DNA of 5,172 nt, from assembly GCA_028704125.1 (NCBI GenBank), contig JAQVLM010000265.1, forward strand, positions 1 through 5,172. The letters are read 5' to 3'. Under the pieces are notes generated by a model, which saw only the letters and a program-made list of their open reading frames with translations, was not told where the DNA came from and ran no database searches. Below are positions 1 to 5,172 of this stretch, piece by piece; positions within the stretch are counted from its first letter, which is position 1, and each line of letters begins with the position of its first letter. Source of the DNA: Opitutales bacterium (GTDB lineage Bacteria > Verrucomicrobiota > Verrucomicrobiia > Opitutales > JAFGAQ01). The position numbers were made by a program, and so were the translations under genes.

Positions 1-1413
1 CGGAGCTGCCGGCAGCGTCGCTGCGGGAGGAGGCGGAGGAGGAGGCGCATTCTTTGCTTTGAAATACTCATCCACCTGTTGCGGGAACATCGCCCAAATC
101 ACGCAATGTTCATCATCCGTCGGATACCCTTTGGCTGCGAGCTCCTTACGCAGATCTTCCATACCCTTCCGCTTGACGGCGGGCGAGTCGACCGGGCGGC
201 AGGTGATGGGTTGAAGATTGGCCTGCTTTGCCGCAAGCGCCTGCAAATCCGGATCCACGGGAGCCGGAGTTGTGCCGTAGTAACCCAAGGCCACATCCAG
301 GGTTTCCTTGCTCAACTGCTTCCAACGACCCATCTTAACATTGAAAAACGCCTGGTTGCCGACAATCTGGGAGGTAGGTGTTACCAAAGGAATCCATCCG
401 AGCGCTTTGCGGACCACTGGAACCTCTGCGAAGACCTCGTTGAACTTGTCTTCCATTTTGTATTCCTTGAGCTGATTACGGAAGTTGGAAAGCATTCCAC
501 CCGGAACCTGGTAATTCAACGCATCACTGTCCACCACTTCATTGATATGGGAGGTGAACTTGGACAACTCGCCATAGACCTTTTCGAGATGCTTTCGAAC
601 CTCGGCAAGAATCTCCCGCTGACGGGGTGTCACCTTCGGGCAACGCGGATGATCTTCCAACAAGGAAAGCATCCGGATGGTGTCGGGTTGAGCGGTCCCA
701 TTCGCAAACGGCACCACCGAACAATCGATCGCATCCACTCCGGCTTCCACCGCCGCATAATAGGTTGCGCCACCAAGCCCCGCGGTCTCATGGGTGTGGA
801 TCCAAACCGGAACCTTCACGTTCTGCTTGAGCCCCTTCACCAGGTTGTAAGCCTTCTGGGGAGGAATCAAACCTGCCATGTCCTTGATCACGATCGCATC
901 CGCCCCGATTTCCTCGAGCTCGCATCCCAATTTGACAAATTTCTCGATCGAATGAACCGGACTGGTGGTGTAACAAATCACCCCATGGGCTTCGGCACCC
1001 ACCTTCTTCGCCGACTCAATCGCACACCGCATATTCCGCGGGTCATTGAGCGCATCGAAGATACGGAAGATATCCATACCATGCTTTGCCGAGCAACGCA
1101 CAAATGCTTCCACGACATCATCCGGGAGGTGGGCATAGGCCACGATGTTCTGCCCCCGCAAGAGCATCATCTGCTTTGATTTCGGGCATGCCTTTTCCAT
1201 GGCATCCAAACGGTCGAACGGCCATTCTTTCAGGAAACGCAGTCCTGCGTCAATTGTGGCACCGCCCCATGTCTCAAGAGCACCGAAGCCCCATTCATCG
1301 AGAAGTCCGCACACTGGCAGCATTTGCTGCGTCGACATTCTTGTTGCTGCGAGCGACTGATGTCCGTCGCGCAATACAGTATTATTGAAAATTACGGGTC
1401 TATTGTTTTCCAT
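1..1413 (-). CDS. Biotin-dependent carboxyltransferase (pyruvate carboxylase subunit B / oxaloacetate decarboxylase alpha type), 3' end outside window
   Basis: Translating the minus strand from ATG at 1411-1413 gives 471 codons open to the window edge, so the C-terminus is missing. The protein is a cytoplasmic carboxyltransferase that moves a carboxyl group between carboxybiotin and pyruvate/oxaloacetate. An HMGL-like TIM barrel covers about residues 5-275: LRDGHQS at 14-20 (metal ligand D16, substrate-side Q19), IKDMAG with the lysine expected to be carbamylated at K177, metal ligands H206 and H208 in IHTHETAG, and a probable catalytic T240 in NGTAQPD. The conserved carboxylase domain follows, with VPGGMLSNF (303-311), TPTSQIVGNQ (345-354) and GYYGTTPAPVD (377-387). 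Residues 457-463 are seven prolines in an Ala/Pro linker, as usually precedes a biotinyl domain. The start is the only ATG after an in-frame TAG about 33 bases upstream, and MENNRPVIFNNTVLRDG matches the usual family N-terminus. No Shine-Dalgarno is visible. Without the C-terminus and partner genes I cannot separate PycB, OadA and transcarboxylase 5S roles; the family is near certain. Confidence 0.93.
   Translation of the reverse strand, partial: MENNRPVIFNNTVLRDGHQSLAATRMSTQQMLPVCGLLDEWGFGALETWGGATIDAGLRFLKEWPFDRLDAMEKACPKSKQMMLLRGQNIVAYAHLPDDVVEAFVRCSAKHGMDIFRIFDALNDPRNMRCAIESAKKVGAEAHGVICYTTSPVHSIEKFVKLGCELEEIGADAIVIKDMAGLIPPQKAYNLVKGLKQNVKVPVWIHTHETAGLGGATYYAAVEAGVDAIDCSVVPFANGTAQPDTIRMLSLLEDHPRCPKVTPRQREILAEVRKHLEKVYGELSKFTSHINEVVDSDALNYQVPGGMLSNFRNQLKEYKMEDKFNEVFAEVPVVRKALGWIPLVTPTSQIVGNQAFFNVKMGRWKQLSKETLDVALGYYGTTPAPVDPDLQALAAKQANLQPITCRPVDSPAVKRKGMEDLRKELAAKGYPTDDEHCVIWAMFPQQVDEYFKAKNAPPPPPPPAATLPAAP
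25..45 (-). repeat. Proline-codon run (CCT/CCG/CCC) in the carboxyltransferase linker
   Basis: Seven consecutive proline codons (mostly CCT, with one CCG and one CCC) appear on the plus strand as a GGA/GGC-rich purine tract. They encode residues 457-463 and are followed by Ala/Pro-rich sequence to the window edge. In this enzyme family such stretches are flexible hinges that let a biotinyl domain swing between active sites. A run this long normally depends on elongation factor P for efficient translation. The repeat is seen directly; the hinge role is inferred. Confidence 0.85.
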
Positions 1414-1568
1414 AGGGTGGTCAGGATGTCTTATGGGCTCAAACTATTCGGGCACCACAGAAATGGGGAGCCATTTACAGCGGGTCACCTAATTAGGCAC
1501 CCTTCGAGCAAAAGGCAACGAATAAGTCTTCGTCAACCGCTAATTGCATGCACATTGTCACAAGAAGT
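1414..1568. other. 155-bp intergenic spacer between rimO and the carboxyltransferase gene
   Basis: This is the longest non-coding stretch in the window. It is more AT-rich than the flanking genes. It contains an inverted repeat (1482-1502) but no hairpin followed by a T-run in the minus direction, so I see no intrinsic terminator for rimO. Possible minus-strand -35-like hexamers are TTGACG (1531-1536) and TTGCCT (1513-1518). The hexamers 17 bp downstream (TTTTGC and TAATTA) are poor -10 matches. The spacer length suggests a separate promoter for the downstream gene, but I cannot place it firmly. The last bases before the ATG are pyrimidine-rich (ACCACCCT) and give no ribosome binding site. 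Confidence 0.6.
1482..1502. promoter_or_regulatory. Inverted repeat, possible operator, upstream of the carboxyltransferase gene
   Basis: A perfect 10-bp palindrome, CCTAATTAGG (1488-1497), is flanked by GGGT on the left and ACCC on the right, separated from the core by CA and C respectively. The whole element is therefore a nearly symmetric 21-bp inverted repeat, centred about 80 bp upstream of the start codon. As RNA it would form a short, interrupted stem with an AATT loop and no following U-run, so a terminator is unlikely. Its symmetry and position fit a binding site for a dimeric regulator, but no specific regulator can be named and chance remains possible. Confidence 0.3.
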
Positions 1569-2945
1569 TCAAACTAGCGCCCCATCCGCGATCAAATCAT
1601 AGCCCCGCGCATCCCGGATGACCACATCCACAAATGATCCGACGGTCAAAGCGGGATCGACATGAACGATCCCGTCCACCTCAGGTGCATCCATCCATGA
1701 ACGGGCTTTTCCGGGGGAATCCACAATGACCCGCATCGTCTTACCAATCTGGGCAGTGCTGATTTCCTCATTGATCTTGCGTTGCAACGCCATGGTCCGG
1801 TTCCACCGGCTTTTACGGCGCATGGGATGAACCTGAGAATCGAGACGGTAGGCATTAGTCCCTTCCTCACGGGAATACTGAAAAACTCCCATCCGCTCAA
1901 ATCGACTGGACTCCACAAACGATAGCAGCTGATTAAAATCATCATCTGTCTCTCCGGGAAATCCGACGATGAAGGCCGTTCGAATGGCAAGCCCAGGAAT
2001 ACCCTCCCGCATGCGGGACAACAGGCTCTCGATATGGGCACGGTCCGTCTCGCGACGCATCCTCGAAAGCATGGGATCCGAGATATGCTGCAGCGGGATA
2101 TCCACGTAATTAACCACCTTATCGCATGCGGCGATGGTTTGGATCAGTTCATCGCTCCAATGTGCGGGATGCGTGTAGAGCAAGCGCACCCAAAAGTCGC
2201 CCTCCAACGCATTGAGGGCCCTCAGAAGATCGGCAATCGACTCGCCTCTGGACGAGTCCACGGGGCTGTTTGGTTTTGCCCTGCCAGTCTCCCATCGGTC
2301 CATCCCGAAATAGGTGGTATCCTGAGAAATGAGATTGATCTCACGCACCCCGTCCTGAATCAGGATTTGTGCTTCCCTTACGACCGATGCGAGCGTCCGG
2401 CTACGGTGACGCCCACGGATCTGAGGGATGATACAGAATGAACATGGATGATTGCAGCCTTCCGCAATCTTGATGTAAGCCGTGTGCTTGGGAGTCAGGC
2501 GGTACCGCGGCGTATCGTAGTCCGGCACATATTTGGATACCCGATTCACGTAGTCGCGTCCGGCAACATCGCCATCCTTCAACTCCAATACATCCGACAG
2601 AATTTCCGGAATCCGGACGATCTGGTCCAGCCCGACAAAAGCATCGACTTCAGGCAACAGCTTCGGGAGCTCCTTGGAAAAACGCTGGGATAGACAGCCC
2701 GCAACGATCAGTTTCTGCCGCTGACGCGTGGGATCCTCCATCCGCTGCTCGATCACTTCAAACACCGCATCGATGCTTTCCTTCTTCGCCGTGTCGATAA
2801 AGGAACAGGTGTTGATGATCACGGCATCCGCCAATTCAGGGTGAGGCGTCAGGGTCACCCCTGCCTTCTGCAAATGCCCAATCATGATCTCGGAATCGAT
2901 CAGATTCTTGGCACAACCCAACGATACCAGAGAAACAGTAGGCAT
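1569..2945 (-). CDS. rimO: Ribosomal protein uS12 (Asp) methylthiotransferase RimO
   Basis: This 458-residue protein is a cytoplasmic radical-SAM enzyme of the methylthiotransferase family, which adds a methylthio group to the conserved aspartate of ribosomal protein S12. The N-terminal UPF0004 domain (about 1-125) carries the auxiliary 4Fe-4S cysteines C11 (SLGCAKNLIDSE), C47 (INTCSFI) and C84 (VAGCLSQR). The radical-SAM domain (about 150-385) has the CxxxCxxC cluster C164/C168/C171 in EGCNHPCSFCIIP, then RGRHRSR, DIPLQH (282-287) and FIVGFPGETDDDF (325-337). The C-terminal TRAM domain (about 390-458) contains RSWMDAPEVDGIVHV, the signature that separates RimO from the tRNA enzyme MiaB. Length is close to E. 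coli RimO (about 440). The start is the only ATG that leaves PTVSLVSLGCAKN intact; no Shine-Dalgarno precedes it. It lies 52 bp after the ftsH stop and is probably co-transcribed with it. All catalytic residues are present, so I expect an active enzyme. Confidence 0.97.
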   Translation of the reverse strand: MPTVSLVSLGCAKNLIDSEIMIGHLQKAGVTLTPHPELADAVIINTCSFIDTAKKESIDAVFEVIEQRMEDPTRQRQKLIVAGCLSQRFSKELPKLLPEVDAFVGLDQIVRIPEILSDVLELKDGDVAGRDYVNRVSKYVPDYDTPRYRLTPKHTAYIKIAEGCNHPCSFCIIPQIRGRHRSRTLASVVREAQILIQDGVREINLISQDTTYFGMDRWETGRAKPNSPVDSSRGESIADLLRALNALEGDFWVRLLYTHPAHWSDELIQTIAACDKVVNYVDIPLQHISDPMLSRMRRETDRAHIESLLSRMREGIPGLAIRTAFIVGFPGETDDDFNQLLSFVESSRFERMGVFQYSREEGTNAYRLDSQVHPMRRKSRWNRTMALQRKINEEISTAQIGKTMRVIVDSPGKARSWMDAPEVDGIVHVDPALTVGSFVDVVIRDARGYDLIADGALV

Positions 2946-2997
2946 ATAGATACAGTATGGTTACAAACGAGTCGGAGAAACCGGAGCATCACTGAAA
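2946..2997 (-). other. 52-bp spacer between ftsH and rimO
   Basis: I see no terminator hairpin with a T-run and no convincing promoter here. The only symmetry is a small CGG/CCG pair and the 9-base ATACTGTAT just before the rimO start, both short enough to be chance. The spacing fits co-transcription of ftsH and rimO. Confidence 0.5.
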
Positions 2998-5037
2998 TCA
3001 GGCCGGAGCCCCGGCCGGAGCCGCCGCTTCGGGTCCAACCTCATCTTTATCCTCTTTGCCCGCAGCCTTCTTTGGTTTCCCATCTTCCTCGTCATCCGAT
3101 GAATTTGGGGTTGGAGGTCTGACATAGATCGGTGAACGGATTTCTCCATGCTCCAGAATCTCCTTCACATGAACCCCATCAAGGGTCTCATGCTTGAGCA
3201 AAGACTCGGCCAACAGGTCCAGTGCCGAGCGCTTATCCAGCAGAATATCCCGTGCACGTTGATACTGTCCCTCAATCAATTGCCGGATCTCGACATCGAT
3301 GAGCTGAGCTGTCTTTTCACTGTAATTCTGATCCCGCGCAATTTCCTTTCCGAGGAAAATGTGATCCTGGTTCTCGCCGAAAGCCACCGGCCCCATCGGG
3401 CTCATTCCCCAGTCACACACCATTTTGCGGGCGATCTTCGTTGCCATTTTGATATCACCGGAAGCACCGGTTGTGATATCACCGATAACAATTTCCTCCG
3501 CAACACGCCCACCCATCGAACAACAGATCTGATTGATCAAACGGCGCTTGGACTGGTTGAGAATGTCCTTGCTCGGGGACATCATCGTGCTCCCCAAACT
3601 CTGGCCTCTTGGAATAATCGTTACTTTGTGAACCGGAAGCGTGCCATCATCGATGACGGCCTGAACAATCGCATGGCCGGCTTCGTGGTAGGCGACTATC
3701 TTTTTGTCCTCATCATCCATCAGGCGCCGACGCTCGCGCCCATAGGCGATTTTCTCGCGGGCTTCATCCATATCGGATGTTTCAACCTCGTTCTTTCCGT
3801 AGCGGGCCGCAATGAGTGCCGCCTCGTTGAGCAAATTCGCCAAATCCGCACCGGAGAAACCGGGCGTGTTCCGCGCAGTGATCGACAGATCCACTTTGCT
3901 GCTCAGCTTGATCTTCTTTGCATGAACCTTCAGGATCTCATAACGTCCATTCAGGTCGGGCAAATCGATCACAACCTCACGGTCAAAACGGCCCGGTCGC
4001 AGCAAGGCACTGTCCAAGACATCCGGGCGATTGGTTGCAGCAATGATGATGACCCCTTCGTGTCCATCAAAACCGTCCATCTCGACCAACAGCGAGTTGA
4101 GGGTCTGTTCGCGTTCATCGTTACCCCCGCCCAAGCCGGCTCCACGCTGGCGGCCAACTGCGTCAATCTCATCGATAAAAATCAGGCAAGGTGCGTTCTT
4201 GCGGCCCTGTTCGAACATATCCCGAACCCGGGCGGCACCCACCCCGACAAACATTTCCACAAAATCGGAACCTGATATCGTGAAGAACGGCACATCCGCC
4301 TCACCAGCCACAGCCTTGGCCAGAAGGGTCTTACCGGTTCCCGGAGGACCCACCATCAACACCCCCTTCGGGATGCGTCCACCAATGCGCTGAAACTTCT
4401 TTGGCTCCCTGAGAAACTCCACGATTTCCTTGACCTCCTCCTTGGCCTCGTCGCAACCAGCCACATCCTTGAATGTGATCTTCTCACGATCGCGGGTCAG
4501 CATCTTGGCTTTGCTCTTGCCGAAATTCATCGCACCCCTGCCGGCGCTTCTCAACTGACGGGTGAAGATGAAATAAAGTAGCCCCACAATAAACAGTATC
4601 GGGAGCAGGCTACCAAAAAGCTCGGAAGCCCAGTTACTCGCCCGCTTCTCCTTGAACGCATCCCGGATGATAACAAAATCTTCCTGCGTGAGCCGTCCTT
4701 CCGCAACAAAACGCATCACCCCGCCTTTCGAAGGACCTTCCCCTTCGACCACAGGAGCCTGACGGAACTCGCCCTGAATCTTATACCAGCCTTCTCCTCC
4801 GCGATAGTCACTCACCATTGATCCACCGGCGATTTCGCCTTTGCGGACAGCCGTGACGACCTCTTTCACACTCAGCTCAGCCACCTTGTTCCGCTGGGAA
4901 TTGCCCAAGGTTGCAAAGGCCAGAATCGCGGTAACAAGCACCATCCAGACAATGAGCACCTTCGGTTCCATGAACCGGTCATTGGGGCTACGATTTCTGT
5001 TGTTGGAATCCATGTTGTTGCGCAAACGTTTGTTCAT
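2998..5037 (-). CDS. ftsH: ATP-dependent zinc metalloprotease FtsH
   Basis: This 679-residue protein is an inner-membrane AAA+ protease that forms hexamers and degrades misfolded membrane proteins and short-lived cytoplasmic regulators. Order of parts: a polar Asn/Arg-rich N-terminus (1-25); first membrane segment about 26-45; an extracytoplasmic domain of roughly 90 residues; second membrane segment about 138-160; AAA+ domain with Walker A GPPGTGKT (230-237), pore loop MFVGVG (262-267), Walker B LIFIDEID (285-292), and the second region of homology ATNRPDVLDSALLRPGRFDR region at 334-353 with arginine fingers R347 and R350. The M41 peptidase domain has HEAGH (451-455: zinc ligands H451 and H455, catalytic E452) and the third zinc ligand D528 in TTGASGDIK. 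A charged, Ala/Pro-ending tail (about 641-679) adds to the usual length (E. coli 644). No Shine-Dalgarno is present; M9 or M23 are possible alternative starts that would keep both membrane segments. It sits 36 bp after the probable tilS stop, a common pairing in bacteria. Confidence 0.98.
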   Translation of the reverse strand: MNKRLRNNMDSNNRNRSPNDRFMEPKVLIVWMVLVTAILAFATLGNSQRNKVAELSVKEVVTAVRKGEIAGGSMVSDYRGGEGWYKIQGEFRQAPVVEGEGPSKGGVMRFVAEGRLTQEDFVIIRDAFKEKRASNWASELFGSLLPILFIVGLLYFIFTRQLRSAGRGAMNFGKSKAKMLTRDREKITFKDVAGCDEAKEEVKEIVEFLREPKKFQRIGGRIPKGVLMVGPPGTGKTLLAKAVAGEADVPFFTISGSDFVEMFVGVGAARVRDMFEQGRKNAPCLIFIDEIDAVGRQRGAGLGGGNDEREQTLNSLLVEMDGFDGHEGVIIIAATNRPDVLDSALLRPGRFDREVVIDLPDLNGRYEILKVHAKKIKLSSKVDLSITARNTPGFSGADLANLLNEAALIAARYGKNEVETSDMDEAREKIAYGRERRRLMDDEDKKIVAYHEAGHAIVQAVIDDGTLPVHKVTIIPRGQSLGSTMMSPSKDILNQSKRRLINQICCSMGGRVAEEIVIGDITTGASGDIKMATKIARKMVCDWGMSPMGPVAFGENQDHIFLGKEIARDQNYSEKTAQLIDVEIRQLIEGQYQRARDILLDKRSALDLLAESLLKHETLDGVHVKEILEHGEIRSPIYVRPPTPNSSDDEEDGKPKKAAGKEDKDEVGPEAAAPAGAPA
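3001..3022. repeat. Short direct repeat at the 3' end of ftsH
   Basis: Two exact copies of GGCCGGAGCC (3001-3010 and 3013-3022), separated by CC, lie immediately before the ftsH stop codon and encode the Ala/Pro/Gly-rich extreme C-terminus (PAGAPA). The repeat lies in a low-complexity tail outside any catalytic domain and could vary in length between strains by slippage. It has no other evident function. Confidence 0.6.
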
Positions 5038-5073
5038 TCAGTATCAGTCAAAAGGGGCAAAAGAACCGGAATA
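5038..5073 (-). other. 36-bp spacer between tilS and ftsH
   Basis: On the minus strand this is pyrimidine-rich (a CCCCTTTTGAC stretch) directly upstream of the ftsH ATG. It has no purine-rich Shine-Dalgarno and no terminator. A TTGACT hexamer at the end of tilS has no good -10 partner 16-18 bp downstream. The short gap supports read-through from tilS into ftsH. Confidence 0.5.
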
Positions 5074-5172
5074 TCAAGTGTAAGTCAACCTAAGAAGGGT
5101 TTTCGTCGATTCAGTCACCCGCCCCTGTTCGCATGGAGGAAGCCCCGGAACCCACACAATGGCATCCGTAGA
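5074..5172 (-). CDS. tilS: Probable tRNA(Ile)-lysidine synthase TilS, last 32 codons (5' part outside window)
   Basis: The minus strand reading in from the right edge stays open for 32 codons and ends at TGA (5074-5076). The peptide includes DAIVWVPGLPP (residues 3-13 of the fragment) followed by GRVTESTKTLLRLTY. This resembles the end of the TilS C-terminal domain, where a WV-x-G-L segment is followed by a VT-x-x-T segment and a final Leu-rich strand. TilS is a cytoplasmic ATP-dependent enzyme that attaches lysine to C34 of the CAU-anticodon tRNA-Ile, turning it into an AUA-reading isoleucine tRNA. The position supports the call: tilS lies just upstream of ftsH in many bacteria, and here the gap is only 36 bp. 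The catalytic N-terminal PP-loop domain is outside the window, so the call rests on the short C-terminal match plus context. Confidence 0.72.
   Translation of the reverse strand, partial: STDAIVWVPGLPPCEQGRVTESTKTLLRLTYT

Noticed and set aside
79..1179. A 366-codon plus-strand open frame
   Set aside because: It lies entirely antisense to the carboxyltransferase gene, which has clear family motifs throughout. The antisense peptide is rich in His, Arg, Leu and Ile with no recognisable domain, as expected for the complement of a codon-biased gene.
1482..1502. Intrinsic terminator for rimO
   Set aside because: The stem is short and interrupted, and no T-run follows it in the direction of rimO transcription.
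1490..1536. Candidate promoters TTGACG-17-TTTTGC and TTGCCT-17-TAATTA before the carboxyltransferase gene
   Set aside because: The -35-like hexamers are fair but both -10 hexamers match the consensus poorly (about two of six), so neither is strong enough to annotate as a promoter.
1493..1555. A 20-codon minus-strand frame in the rimO-carboxyltransferase spacer (starts MCMQLAVDED), whose TAA stop falls inside the inverted repeat
   Set aside because: It has no ribosome binding site, no run of a regulatory amino acid as in attenuation leaders, and is short enough to occur by chance.
1324..1602. A 92-codon plus-strand frame crossing the spacer
   Set aside because: It overlaps the ends of two well-supported minus-strand genes, has no recognisable domain, and lacks a ribosome binding site.
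3148..4275. A 375-codon plus-strand open frame
   Set aside because: It is antisense to the AAA+ and peptidase domains of ftsH, whose motifs are intact on the other strand. The peptide shows no recognisable motif, so I treat it as a shadow.
1..5172. CRISPR array, mobile element, toxin-antitoxin or other accessory system
   Set aside because: I saw no spaced direct repeats, transposase-like frame, terminal inverted repeats or small paired genes. Nearly all of the sequence is explained by four housekeeping genes on one strand.

Overview
The window reads as ordinary bacterial chromosome, with every recognisable gene on the minus strand. In transcription order (right to left) it holds the 3' end of a probable tilS (5074-5172), a complete ftsH (2998-5037), a complete rimO (1569-2945), and the 5' part of a gene for a pyruvate carboxylase subunit B / oxaloacetate decarboxylase alpha type carboxyltransferase (1-1413, running off the left edge). 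The gaps are 36 bp (tilS-ftsH), 52 bp (ftsH-rimO) and 155 bp (rimO to the carboxyltransferase gene). Coding density is about 95 percent. I saw no rRNA or tRNA gene, CRISPR array or insertion sequence.

Organism: base composition is moderately GC-rich. The carboxyltransferase sequence, as I remember its relatives, resembles proteins of Verrucomicrobiota and the wider Planctomycetota-Verrucomicrobiota group, so my best guess is a Verrucomicrobiota member. This is inference from family resemblance; the window has no phylogenetic marker that settles it. All three visible stop codons are TGA, so the code uses TGA as stop. None of the three visible start codons has a recognisable Shine-Dalgarno sequence.

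Function: tilS, ftsH and rimO are closely packed and co-directional, without a convincing terminator between them, so they probably form one transcription unit. They serve translation and protein quality: TilS makes lysidine at the tRNA-Ile wobble position, FtsH is the membrane AAA+ zinc protease, and RimO methylthiolates ribosomal protein S12. The carboxyltransferase gene belongs to central carbon metabolism (pyruvate/oxaloacetate carboxyl transfer). It is set apart by a 155-bp spacer holding an AT-centred inverted repeat, so it may have its own promoter.

I found no evidence of a previously undescribed system. The points worth a second look are modest: the absent Shine-Dalgarno sequences, the inverted repeat before the carboxyltransferase gene, the proline run that probably links that enzyme to a biotinyl domain outside the window, the tilS-ftsH-rimO grouping, and the low-complexity ends of FtsH.
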